Source: Porticoccaceae bacterium (GTDB lineage: Bacteria > Pseudomonadota > Gammaproteobacteria > Pseudomonadales > Porticoccaceae). Taken from it: a stretch of 38,370 nucleotides of DNA. Below, one piece after another: positions 26,151-35,269 of this stretch. How positions within the stretch are numbered: position 1 is the stretch's first letter; every line of letters starts with the position of its first letter. The stretch covers positions 1-38,370 of the forward strand of contig JALOAH010000044.1 in assembly GCA_023228865.1 (NCBI GenBank). The letters are read 5' to 3'. The notes beneath the pieces were generated by a model. It was not told where the DNA came from. It made no database searches and saw only the letters and a list, made by a program, of their open reading frames with translations. The position numbers were made by a program, and so were the translations under genes.

Positions 26151-29100
26151 ATGAAAAAAATCCACAAAGCCCACGTCGCCCTCAACCTGCCCAGCCTGCG
26201 CCTGGAAGGCGCCTTGTTCCTACCCGATCAACTGGAAAAAGCCGCACTCGGTCAGGCTGCCCGGCAGCAGGAGGCCGACTACCACACCCCCAAGGGTCTC
26301 AAGCTCAAGGACGACTACAGCCGCGCCTTCCAGATCGCCAGCGCCCAGTGGCAGCACTTTGCCCGCCTGTTCGAGCGCACCGACCTCGACCCGCAGCAGG
26401 CCACCACCACCTTTGTCCAGGAACTGCTGCGCGACGCCTTCGCTTACCACCGCATCCAGCCGGTGGCCGGGCTTACGCTGGGTGAGCGCCATTACCCCAT
26501 CAGCTTGCTGGCAGGGCAGTTGCCCATCGTGGTGGCCCCGCACCACCTGGGCCTGGATACCCCGGATGAGCGCTTCAGCATTACCGGCTCCGGCAGCCGC
26601 AAAAAAACCGCCTTCCAACTGGCGCAAGAGTTGATCAACGCCAGCGACGAACACCTCTGGGCCATGGTCACCAACGGCAAGCAACTGCGCCTGCTGCGCG
26701 ATGCCGCCACCCTCACGCGCCCCAGCTTTTTGGAAATCGACCTGCAAGACCTGCTCAGCGGCCAGCGTTTTGCCGAATTTGCCATGGCCTGGCGCCTGCT
26801 GCATGCCAGCCGGGCTGGCCAGCCCGGCGAGGCGCCCACCGCCTGCATTTGGGAAGCCTGGCGTGAAGCGGGCAAGGAAGAAGGCACCCGCGTACGCGAC
26901 GGCTTGCGCCAGGGCGTAACCCAGGCCCTGCTCACCCTGGGCAGCGGCTTTTTGCGGCACCCGGGCAATGATGCCCTGCGCCGCGACCTGCAGGAAGGCC
27001 ACCTCAGCAAGGAAGACTACTTCGAGCAACTGCTGCGCCTGATCTACCGGCTGATTTTTCTGTTTACCGTGGAAGAGCGCGGCTTATTGCATACCGCCGA
27101 CGACAGCAAAACCGCCCAGCAAGCACGCCGTGCCTACGCTGAAGGCTACGCCATGGCCCGCCTGCGCGATCGCGCCCTGAAACGCCGCGCCCGCAACCGC
27201 TTCGACGACTTGTGGCAGGCCGCCCGCATTGTCTTCAACGCCCTGAGTGACGGTGAACCCCGGCTGGCCCTGCCCGCCCTGGGTGGCCTGTTTGCCCGCA
27301 GCCAATGCCCGGCACTGGATGCCGCCAGCCTCAGCAACGCCGACTGGCTGCTGGCCATCCAGCACCTGCGCTGGGACAACGCCAGCGGCAGCCTGGCCCC
27401 TGTTGATTACCGCAATATGGGGCCGGAGGAACTGGGCAGCGTGTACGAAAGCCTGCTGGAACTGGTGCCTGAGGTCGAACTGCCCGCCCGCCAGTTTGGC
27501 TTTGCCGGGCTGACCAGCGACGGTTCTACCCAGGGCAATGCCCGCAAAACCAGCGGTAGCTACTACACCCCGGATTCGCTGGTGCAGGAGCTGATCCAAT
27601 CCGCGCTGGAACCGGTGATCGAACAGCGCCTGGCGGACAACCCCGCCAACCCGACTGAGGCACTGCTTAACATCAAGGTGATCGACCCGGCCTGCGGCAG
27701 TGGCCATTTTCTGCTCGCCGCCGCTCGCCGCCTGGCCGAACGGCTCGCCGCCCTGCGCCGCAGCGAAGGCGCGGTAAAGCCCCAGGATTACCGCCACGCC
27801 TTGCGCGAAGTGATCAGCCACTGCATTTTCGGCGTAGACCGCAACCCCATGGCGCTGGAACTGTGCCGAACCGCCCTGTGGCTGGAAGGCTTTGAAGAGG
27901 GCAGGCCGTTGTCTTTCCTCGACCATCACCTGCAATGCGGCGACGCCCTGTTGGGCCTGACCGACCTGAAGGCGCTGGAAAAAGGCATTGCCCCGGCGGC
28001 CTTCAAGCCGCTGTCTGGTGACGATAAAGTCACGTGCAAAAAACTGGCCCAGCTCAATAGCGCGGCACTGAAAGATTTGGAAAGGAAGCGGGTCGCCAAT
28101 GCCTTCGGGCAACTGGGTGAAATCGATGCCGCCGCAGGCCTCAGCGAACTGCAAGCCCTGGAAGCCCTGCCGGAAGACACCCCACAGGACATCGCCAAAC
28201 GCGCCGCCACCTATCAAGCCTTTCAGCAACAGGCCGCCAGCAGCCGTCTGGCCCACGCCGCCGATCTGCTGCTGGGCGCCTATGTATTGCCCAAAACCGA
28301 CATCACCGCCGCGCACATCCCCACCAGCCAAACCCTGTATCTGGAACTGTTCAGCGATCAGCACAACGCCCAGCACCAGCAGCAACTGCAAGCCGCCCGC
28401 AGCGCATGCCGTGAGGCGCGGGTATTCCACTGGCCGCTGGCCTTCCCGCAGGTGTTTGCGGAAGGGGGCTTTGATTGCGTACTGGGCAACCCGCCCTGGG
28501 AGCGCATCAAACTGCAGGAAGAGGAATTCTTTGCCACCCGTAGCACCCTGGTGGCAGCGGCCAAAAACAAGGCCGAGCGCAGCCAGCGCATCGACTGGCT
28601 GGCCCAGGGCCAACTGGCCAGGCACATCTATCCCGATCAGGAACACAGCGAACTGGGCAGCGTCGCTGAGCAACGCCTGTATCAGGAATTTCTAGGTGCC
28701 CGTCGCACCGCCGAGGCCGCCAGTGCCTTTGCCCATGTCAATGGGTCAGAGGGTGGCCGCTACCCGCTCACCGGCGTGGGCGATGTCAACACCTACGCGC
28801 TGTTTGCCGAAACCATCAGCCAGATCACCCGCCCCGCAGGCCGCGCCGGTTTTATCGTGCCCACCGGCATCGCCACCGACGATTCCACCAAGGCATACTT
28901 TGGTGCCATCGCCACCAGCGGGAGGTTGGCCAGCCTGTATGACTTTGAAAACCGCGAAGCGATCTTTCCGGGCGTGCACCGCAGTTATAAATTCTGCCTG
29001 CTCACCCTGGGCCAGTCCGCCGAAGCCGAGTTTGCCTTCTTCCTCACCCAGACCGCGCAACTGCAGGATGCCCGCCGCCGCTTTACCCTGGGCGCGGACG

Positions 29101-30662
29101 ACTTTGCCCGCATCAACCCCAACACCCTGACCTGCCCGATCTTCCGCGCCCGCCGCGATGCGGAACTGACCCGGCAGATCTACCAGCGCGTCCCGGTACT
29201 GATCCGCGAGGCGCGCCCCGGCCAGCCGGAGCAGAATCCCTGGGGTATTTCGTTTATGGCCATGTTCCATATGTCCAACGACAGCCACCTGTTCCACGAC
29301 GCTGGCGGGCAGGGAATGCTGCCGCTCTACGAAGCCAAGATGATCCACCAGTTCGATCACCGTTGGGCCAGCTACGCGGCCAATGCCCGCGGCCAGGCGG
29401 GCAAGGGCGACGTGGCCAGTCGTGATGTGACCCTGGTGGAAAAAGCCGACCCGGACTTTGCCGCCACGCCACGCTATTGGGTGAGGGCACAGGAAGTGCG
29501 CCAGCGGCTGGCGGACAAGGGCTGGCAGCGGCAGTGGTTGTTGGGGTGGCGGGATATTACCAACGCCACCAACGAGCGCACGGTGATTGTGAGTGTGGTG
29601 CCTGTGAGTGGGGTGGGGAACCAGATGCCGCTGATGTTTCCTTCCGGGCAAGACGATCTGCGCATATATGCGGCCTTGGTGGCGAACCTCTCGTCCCTGA
29701 CGCTCGATTTTTTTGCCCGGCATAAAGTCGGTGGCACGCATCTGAATTATTTCATTTTCAAGCAGATAGCTGTGCTACCCCCGGATTGCTACACCAACTC
29801 CGACCTCGCCTTTATCGTACCCCGCGTTCTGGAACTCACTTACACCGCCTGGGATATGCAACCCTGGGCGCAGGATTTGGGCTATGACGGCGAACCTTTC
29901 CCCTTCGACCCAGACCGCCGCCCCATGCTGCGCGCCGAACTCGACGCCTGGTACGCCCGTGCCTACGGACTGAACCGCGACCAGCTCCGCTACATCCTCG
30001 ATCCCGCCGATATCGAAGGCCCAGACTACCCCTCGGAAACTTTCCGCGTATTGCAGAAGAACGAGTTGAAAGAGTTCGGTGAATACCGCACCCGGCGGCT
30101 GGTGCTGGAAGCGTGGGATAAATTGGAAGCGGGAGAGCTGGATTCCGTTCAAGAGCTTTATCGCGTAGCGGCTCATCAGCAGTACGCGCCATCGCCCAAT
30201 AAACAGGAAATCGCGCGTCGATCAACGGCCTATGCGCAGTATTTTCCAGACACCGTACCCTGCTGCGAGTCTGAGGATTGGTTGGCGGGTCTTGTCTGTG
30301 ATTTGGTGATTCAAGGTGGCCCCATATCCGAGCAGGATTTACGCATGGTATTGCTGACTCAAGTTGACGCAAGCGAGCACAGTGAAGCATTGTCACAGTG
30401 GTGCTCACAAGAGAGACTGGAACGTTTACCGGCGGTTATGAGATGGCTAGAAAGCTTGTTCGAGGTGCCGCTGGGGCAGTCGTTGGAAATAACAAGGACT
30501 GAAAACTTAAGCAATGTCATCGGTGATGCCCGTACCCGTGAGGTAGCCGAGCTGTTGCTTAACACATACAAAAATCAACAGCGGCTACTCGATTCACTTA
30601 AAACCAGTGAAAGAGCAGACGGCGACATGGCCCCCTCTACAGAAGTCCATAAACAGGCATAA
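26151..30662 (+). CDS. Large adenine-specific DNA methyltransferase, DrmMI-like (Eco57I type)
   Basis: A 1503-residue N6-adenine methylase. SAM motif I is DPACGSGHF (from D512), the motif IV box is NPPW (780-783), and a GVDRNPMALELCR motif II region lies between them. The first 450 residues are an N-terminal helical region, and the part after 900 is a target-recognition-like domain (IVPTGIATDDSTK, FENREAIFPGVH). Length and order match class 1 DISARM methylases and the PglX/BREX relatives; BREX is excluded because PglZ, BrxC and BrxL-type genes are absent. It probably protects host DNA. No nuclease domain is visible in the chain. The end overlaps the upstream-extended frame of the next gene, but not its preferred ATG. 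Confidence 0.9.
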   Translation: MKKIHKAHVALNLPSLRLEGALFLPDQLEKAALGQAARQQEADYHTPKGLKLKDDYSRAFQIASAQWQHFARLFERTDLDPQQATTTFVQELLRDAFAYHRIQPVAGLTLGERHYPISLLAGQLPIVVAPHHLGLDTPDERFSITGSGSRKKTAFQLAQELINASDEHLWAMVTNGKQLRLLRDAATLTRPSFLEIDLQDLLSGQRFAEFAMAWRLLHASRAGQPGEAPTACIWEAWREAGKEEGTRVRDGLRQGVTQALLTLGSGFLRHPGNDALRRDLQEGHLSKEDYFEQLLRLIYRLIFLFTVEERGLLHTADDSKTAQQARRAYAEGYAMARLRDRALKRRARNRFDDLWQAARIVFNALSDGEPRLALPALGGLFARSQCPALDAASLSNADWLLAIQHLRWDNASGSLAPVDYRNMGPEELGSVYESLLELVPEVELPARQFGFAGLTSDGSTQGNARKTSGSYYTPDSLVQELIQSALEPVIEQRLADNPANPTEALLNIKVIDPACGSGHFLLAAARRLAERLAALRRSEGAVKPQDYRHALREVISHCIFGVDRNPMALELCRTALWLEGFEEGRPLSFLDHHLQCGDALLGLTDLKALEKGIAPAAFKPLSGDDKVTCKKLAQLNSAALKDLERKRVANAFGQLGEIDAAAGLSELQALEALPEDTPQDIAKRAATYQAFQQQAASSRLAHAADLLLGAYVLPKTDITAAHIPTSQTLYLELFSDQHNAQHQQQLQAARSACREARVFHWPLAFPQVFAEGGFDCVLGNPPWERIKLQEEEFFATRSTLVAAAKNKAERSQRIDWLAQGQLARHIYPDQEHSELGSVAEQRLYQEFLGARRTAEAASAFAHVNGSEGGRYPLTGVGDVNTYALFAETISQITRPAGRAGFIVPTGIATDDSTKAYFGAIATSGRLASLYDFENREAIFPGVHRSYKFCLLTLGQSAEAEFAFFLTQTAQLQDARRRFTLGADDFARINPNTLTCPIFRARRDAELTRQIYQRVPVLIREARPGQPEQNPWGISFMAMFHMSNDSHLFHDAGGQGMLPLYEAKMIHQFDHRWASYAANARGQAGKGDVASRDVTLVEKADPDFAATPRYWVRAQEVRQRLADKGWQRQWLLGWRDITNATNERTVIVSVVPVSGVGNQMPLMFPSGQDDLRIYAALVANLSSLTLDFFARHKVGGTHLNYFIFKQIAVLPPDCYTNSDLAFIVPRVLELTYTAWDMQPWAQDLGYDGEPFPFDPDRRPMLRAELDAWYARAYGLNRDQLRYILDPADIEGPDYPSETFRVLQKNELKEFGEYRTRRLVLEAWDKLEAGELDSVQELYRVAAHQQYAPSPNKQEIARRSTAYAQYFPDTVPCCESEDWLAGLVCDLVIQGGPISEQDLRMVLLTQVDASEHSEALSQWCSQERLERLPAVMRWLESLFEVPLGQSLEITRTENLSNVIGDARTREVAELLLNTYKNQQRLLDSLKTSERADGDMAPSTEVHKQA

Positions 30663-30666
30663 GGTA

Positions 30667-32604
30667 ATGGACGCTACGATTGGAGAAGCTCAGAGAACCA
30701 GTCGTACCCAACCAAGGGTGTGGGTAGAAACGTTATGGCTGCTCGAATCTTTGGAGTCGGAAACCCCGCTGCGGGAAGTTTCCCTGCGGCTCGGTTTGAA
30801 CCTGGTACTGTCAGAACCCATAGAGGGTAGCCTGGGCCACGGTGTAGGAAAGACGGCCTTTTGCCAGTTACTGCGTTTCGTGCTAGAAGACCCCCAATGG
30901 GCCGCTGGCACTCCCTTGCGTGATGAGCTGTGCAACGCTATGCCGAGTGGTGCGGTTGCCGCACGTGTATATATTGAGGGCGAAGCTTGGACGGTTTTGA
31001 AGCCCTGGCAGCACCAGAAACGCTATCGTGCCGCCAGAGGTGCAAGGTGGCAGCAACTCGCTAGAAATGAAGTGGCTAGTGAGCACGAGGCCTATGTACA
31101 GGCGCTCGATGAAAAACTGGTCAAGATTCTGCCGGTTCAAAATCTACCTGGCTCAAACCAACCTATCCAATGGCAGCATCTTCTTGCTTGGTGCTCCCGC
31201 GATCAGGGCAGTCGCTATCAGAGTTATTACCACTGGCGCCTCGAAGGTGCCGGCTTCACCTTGCCTGCGCAGTCACCCGCATTGGTAGTCAAGATAGTCC
31301 TTGGTCTGCTCAAGGATGCTTCTCTCCATAACGACCTGAAAAGTAAAGAATCTAATCTCAGCCAGTTGCGTTCAAACATAGCTAATCTGGAGCGCCGCCC
31401 GGCGGACTTGCTTGCTTATGTAAAGCACCAGCTGGCAACTGCTTTGGGCGCTGATGAATCCTCGCCTTTTCGCGCGGCCTCCTTGTTTGATGAATCCTCA
31501 TTGCATGGCTTGGCTAAGCAGCAGGTTGCCAAATGTACCGAAGAGCTCCAACAACTTCGGGAGCAGCGCAATAACCGTGAGCAGGAAAGGCTGGCTGTGC
31601 TTGACCAATGCGCACCCTTGCGAACTCAACTAAAGGCAGTGGCAAACCGGATTGCGCAATTGCGAGCGGCTATCAGTGGTAATCGTGCGGAAGTCGAGCG
31701 CCTTAAGAAAGAACCGGAAGCCCTGCAGGAAAAGTTGACCCTATTCTGCGAGCCAGGTAATCGGCTGCTGCGTGATTGCGATTATGTTCAAGAGCGGATT
31801 GATGTCGTACAACTCAGCTCTATTCGCGATGCCAGGGAACGTCAGAAAAAAAATGGGGATTACCAATTGGAACTGACTCAACAGGCAAAGTTTCTGAAGG
31901 AGCTGGAGCAGAAGCTGTCGCCTTTCGATGCGAGAATCGCTAACCTCACAAATTTACTGGGCGACTTCAGCAGCCTAGAAATAGATGTACATAACAGAAA
32001 GAAGCGATTGGAAATGGGTATTGCTGAGCACGAGCACTATGAAAAAATCATTGCCAACCCGTCGGAATGGCAGGAATTGGCCAGACTGAAACACCAGGAG
32101 ACAACGTTGGACAGTGAGATAGGCCAGATCAAACTGGCAATTCATGACCAGCAGGCGTTGTATGCCGATCGCAAGCGAACCTTGAGAAATGCGGCAGATT
32201 CAATTGCTAAGAGTATCCCCGGGTTTACCTGGGGAAATTTTGATTGTGACAAGACACCTCCTTTTCACATGGGGCCAATGCATTCGACCACCTATGGCGT
32301 ACTGGAGACGCTCGCCGGTGACTTGGTTTGCCTGCTGGATAGTGGACATCCTGAAAGCCTTCATCCCGGATTTTTGTTGCACGATTCACCAAGAGAAGCG
32401 GAGATGAGTGAGTCTCTTTTCTGGGCGCTTTTACAGGTGGCAAAGAACAATCATTCCACTTCCAGTCAATATATTGTCACTACTTCCACGGAAGCCTCGT
32501 CAGATTTTGAAGAGTTTGTAAGAGTGCGACTTCATAGCCGGGAGGAAGATGGCTTCTTGCTTAAGAAACGAATCGGCATGGATTTCCGGCCGCTGAATCT
32601 ATAA
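30667..32604 (+). CDS. SMC/Rad50-like coiled-coil ATPase
   Basis: A 645-residue P-loop ATPase from the chosen ATG (MDATIGEAQ) with AAGG immediately upstream. A GTG at 30607 would overlap the methylase by 56 bases. The Walker A motif GHGVGKTA is near residues 57-64. A long helical region (about 250-520) reads as coiled coil with heptads such as KCTEELQQLREQRNNREQE and RLKKEPEALQEKLTL. A C-terminal Walker-B-like segment FLLHDSPREAE is typical of DUF2326/Rad50-like ATPases. No zinc hook CxxC was found. The partner is likely the DUF3696 ATPase that follows. I do not recognise it as a named defence protein. Confidence 0.75.
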   Translation: MDATIGEAQRTSRTQPRVWVETLWLLESLESETPLREVSLRLGLNLVLSEPIEGSLGHGVGKTAFCQLLRFVLEDPQWAAGTPLRDELCNAMPSGAVAARVYIEGEAWTVLKPWQHQKRYRAARGARWQQLARNEVASEHEAYVQALDEKLVKILPVQNLPGSNQPIQWQHLLAWCSRDQGSRYQSYYHWRLEGAGFTLPAQSPALVVKIVLGLLKDASLHNDLKSKESNLSQLRSNIANLERRPADLLAYVKHQLATALGADESSPFRAASLFDESSLHGLAKQQVAKCTEELQQLREQRNNREQERLAVLDQCAPLRTQLKAVANRIAQLRAAISGNRAEVERLKKEPEALQEKLTLFCEPGNRLLRDCDYVQERIDVVQLSSIRDARERQKKNGDYQLELTQQAKFLKELEQKLSPFDARIANLTNLLGDFSSLEIDVHNRKKRLEMGIAEHEHYEKIIANPSEWQELARLKHQETTLDSEIGQIKLAIHDQQALYADRKRTLRNAADSIAKSIPGFTWGNFDCDKTPPFHMGPMHSTTYGVLETLAGDLVCLLDSGHPESLHPGFLLHDSPREAEMSESLFWALLQVAKNNHSTSSQYIVTTSTEASSDFEEFVRVRLHSREEDGFLLKKRIGMDFRPLNL

Positions 32605-32642
32605 ACCTATGACCAGCTCAATGATGCCAACAGGAAACCATC

Positions 32643-34034
32643 ATGCTAACTGAACTCAGAATTCAGAACTTCAAGGCCTGGAATGATACGGGAATAATTC
32701 GTCTGGCGCCGTTGACAGTCATTTTCGGTGCCAACAGTGCCGGGAAGAGCAGCCTGGGGCATTTGCTGCTGGCCTTGAAACAAACTGTCCTTTCTGTTGA
32801 TCGTAAGCGCCCCTTGCATCTGGGTGATGAAAACGCGCTGATCGATCTCGGCACCTTTGCCGAGTGTATTCACAACCACGACCTCACTCAGCCTTTGCGT
32901 TTTGCGCTGGGTTGGCAGTTGCCAGAAAAGCTCGAAGTCCGTGATCCCCTCACACGGGCAAAGTTTCAGGGCGACCACTTGCATCTGACAGTCAGCCTGC
33001 TGGCCGACAAGCGAGAGCAGCCTCGTGTCCAGCAGATGAGCTATCAGTTAGCGAGTGGTGATCAGCTGCAGCTGGAAGTGAGCTACGCCAACGATACACT
33101 TGCAAAGCCCGAAATCACTTCAAGCCAGCTGAAATTGGTGCGCAGCACCGGCCGGGTCTGGCCACTGGATGAACCAGACAAGTTCTACCGTATTTCCGAC
33201 CAGAGTCGCGCCCGCTTTCAGAACGCCGAGTTTTTATCGGATTTCGCGCTGGCAACCGAGGGTGCGCTGGGCAGAGTCTGTTACCTTGGCCCCCTGCGAG
33301 ACCACCCCAAACGCATCTATTCGTGGTCTGGCGAAACGCCGGATAGCGTTGGTCAAAGGGGCGAGTTCACTATTCCGGCGATTCTCGCCGCGAGCGCTGA
33401 GCAGCGTATGCTCAGTCGTGGTTACAAGAAAAAGCAGTACCCCTTTGATGCGTTTGTTGCGCAGTGGTTAAAGGACTTGGGCGTGATCGACAGCTTCACC
33501 GTCAAGCCGGTGGCCAAAGGGCGCAAGGAGTATGAGGTGCTGCTGAAAACTCATGGCACCAGCAGCGAAGTGAAGATTACAGATGTGGGTTTTGGCGTGT
33601 CTCAGGTGTTGCCAGCCCTGACGCAGGCCTTTTATTGCCTGCCACATTCGACTGTATGGATGGAGCAACCGGAAATCCATCTGCACCCTCAGGTGCAGGC
33701 TGAACTGGCCGATGTGTTTATTGCGGCCACCCAGGCGCGTGAAAACGGCAGGGAGCGACATGTGCAGTTGATTGTGGAAAGCCACTCCGAGCATTTTCTC
33801 AACCGTATTCAGCGCCGCGTGGCGGAGGGCAGCTTAAAAGCAGAGGACGTAGCTGTGTATTTCTGTCGTCGGGGTGGTGCCGCCACCGAACTGGAACCGC
33901 TGCGCCTGAACAAGTTCGGCGAAGTTGAAAATTGGCCCATTAACTTCTTTGGCGATGAGATGGCTGATATATCGGCCAGAACGCTGGCCGCCATGCAGCG
34001 CAAAAAAGAGCAGCGCAAGGAATCTGGAGAATGA
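32643..34034 (+). CDS. DUF3696-type AAA/ABC ATPase
   Basis: A 463-residue ABC-class ATPase. The N-terminus MLTELRIQNFKAW leads to Walker A GANSAGKSS (29-37), the signature-like DVGFGVSQVLP, Walker B WMEQPEIHLHP (about 338-348), the IVESHSEHF histidine switch and the C-terminal FGDEMADI that defines DUF3696. Relatives sit with nucleases in many defence clusters and use ATP to gate a partner. Here the partner is probably the PIN-like protein, whose start overlaps this stop (ATGA at 34031-34034). The gene starts 38 bases after the coiled-coil ATPase. Confidence 0.85.
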   Translation: MLTELRIQNFKAWNDTGIIRLAPLTVIFGANSAGKSSLGHLLLALKQTVLSVDRKRPLHLGDENALIDLGTFAECIHNHDLTQPLRFALGWQLPEKLEVRDPLTRAKFQGDHLHLTVSLLADKREQPRVQQMSYQLASGDQLQLEVSYANDTLAKPEITSSQLKLVRSTGRVWPLDEPDKFYRISDQSRARFQNAEFLSDFALATEGALGRVCYLGPLRDHPKRIYSWSGETPDSVGQRGEFTIPAILAASAEQRMLSRGYKKKQYPFDAFVAQWLKDLGVIDSFTVKPVAKGRKEYEVLLKTHGTSSEVKITDVGFGVSQVLPALTQAFYCLPHSTVWMEQPEIHLHPQVQAELADVFIAATQARENGRERHVQLIVESHSEHFLNRIQRRVAEGSLKAEDVAVYFCRRGGAATELEPLRLNKFGEVENWPINFFGDEMADISARTLAAMQRKKEQRKESGE

Positions 34035-34567
34035 TGCGCGCGGTAATTGATACCAATATATTGCTGATCGCCAACGGACAGCATGGTGATGTATCGCCTG
34101 AGTGCGTTACGGAATGCGTCAACCTTTTGCAGGCGATGCAAGCGAATGGTACTGTGGTGATTGATGATGGTTACCGCATTCTTGGGGAATATCAGCACAA
34201 GACTCGATTGAATCCCCCCAAGGGAGTAGGCGATGTGTTCCTCAAGTGGCTGCTGCGTAATGCCGGCAACCCGGTACATTGCGCACAAGTGGCCATAACC
34301 GAGAGTGCAGTCGATGAATTCGCCGAGTTTCCCGTCCCGACTCTGCAGCCAATGTTCGATGCGCCAGATCGCAAGTTTGCCGCCGTTGCCAATGCGCATC
34401 CTGATAAGCCGCCGGTATGGCAGGGCGCGGATTGTAAATGGCTTGATTGGTGGCCGCATTTGCAAATGGCGGGTATTGGTGTGGAGTTCGTTTGCCCGAA
34501 TGATGCCTGTCGCTTTTACGCCAACAAGTTTCCTGACAGACCGGTTCCGACGTTGCCTCTGGGATAA
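34031..34567 (+). CDS. PIN-like nuclease
   Basis: A 178-residue protein with the PIN fold pattern: V-I-D7-T-N at the start, E53 in GEYQHK, D113 in DRKFAAVA, and D134 in ADCKWLDW. These four acidic residues are the usual metal site for single-strand RNA cleavage. It is longer than toxin PIN proteins (about 130-140) and has no antitoxin gene next to it. Instead it is translationally coupled to the DUF3696 ATPase, which may restrain or activate it. Predicted cytoplasmic; target RNA unknown. Confidence 0.75.
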   Translation: MMRAVIDTNILLIANGQHGDVSPECVTECVNLLQAMQANGTVVIDDGYRILGEYQHKTRLNPPKGVGDVFLKWLLRNAGNPVHCAQVAITESAVDEFAEFPVPTLQPMFDAPDRKFAAVANAHPDKPPVWQGADCKWLDWWPHLQMAGIGVEFVCPNDACRFYANKFPDRPVPTLPLG

Positions 34568-34570
34568 TCC

Positions 34571-35254
34571 ATGACCGACTTCTGCCGCTTCCCCCACACC
34601 CCACATATCGCCTGGCTCGGCGAGGGTATGCCGCGCGATGACAAGGTGCTGGCGCCCCATGAAGTCGAGGCCTTGCTGTCGGGGCCGGTGCGCGTGGAAG
34701 AAAAGCTCGACGGCGCCAATCTGGGTATATCGCTTGGCCCCGACGGCGCCCTGCGTGCCCAGAATCGCGGCCAGTATCTGACCGAGCCGTTTACCGGCCA
34801 GTTTTCGCGACTCGGCTCATGGTTGGCCCAACACCAATGGGCCTTAACCGAAAAGCTGACTGGCGACCTGATTTTGTTTGGCGAGTGGTGCGCTGCCAAA
34901 CATTCGCTGGATTATGAAAACCTGCCGGACTGGTTTGTACTGTTCGATGTGTATGACCGTAAGGCACAGCGCTTCTGGAGCAGTGCCCGACGCAATGCAC
35001 TGGCGGCAGCCCTCGGACTGTCGGTGGTGTCCTCCATCTATGAGGGTGGCGCCAGCCTGTCAGACCTGAAAAAAATCCTCACCACCAGCACCAGCCGCTA
35101 CCGGAATGGGCCACCGGAGGGCCTGGTGATCCGCCAGGAATCCGCCGACTGGTGCGAAGCACGCGCCAAGCTGGTACGCGCCGAATTCACCCAAACCATC
35201 AGCGAGCACTGGCGTAGCAGGGCCATTCAGTGGAATCGAGTTAAGAGCACCTAA
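34571..35254 (+). CDS. RNA ligase family protein
   Basis: A 227-residue nucleotidyltransferase with the motif I lysine K45 in EEKLDGAN, motif III-like LFDVYD, motif IV PEGLVIR (about 182-188) and motif V AKLVRAEF (about 198-205). These are the RNA_ligase (PF09414-type) signatures; DNA ligases have extra C-terminal domains that are missing here. It would join RNA ends through a ligase-AMP intermediate. It starts 3 bases after the PIN-like stop, so nuclease and ligase are co-expressed. RNA repair of self transcripts or tRNA is a reasonable role but is inference. The active lysine and other motifs appear complete. Confidence 0.85.
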   Translation: MTDFCRFPHTPHIAWLGEGMPRDDKVLAPHEVEALLSGPVRVEEKLDGANLGISLGPDGALRAQNRGQYLTEPFTGQFSRLGSWLAQHQWALTEKLTGDLILFGEWCAAKHSLDYENLPDWFVLFDVYDRKAQRFWSSARRNALAAALGLSVVSSIYEGGASLSDLKKILTTSTSRYRNGPPEGLVIRQESADWCEARAKLVRAEFTQTISEHWRSRAIQWNRVKST

Positions 35255-35269
35255 TTTAAGGAAGGCCGT

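Noticed and set aside
27084..28673. 529-aa open frame opposite the methylase gene
   Set aside because: Antisense shadow of codon bias; glutamine/glycine-rich and no domain pattern.
34031..34567. PIN gene as a VapBC-type toxin
   Set aside because: No small antitoxin gene precedes it; it is coupled to a DUF3696 ATPase and is longer than VapC proteins.
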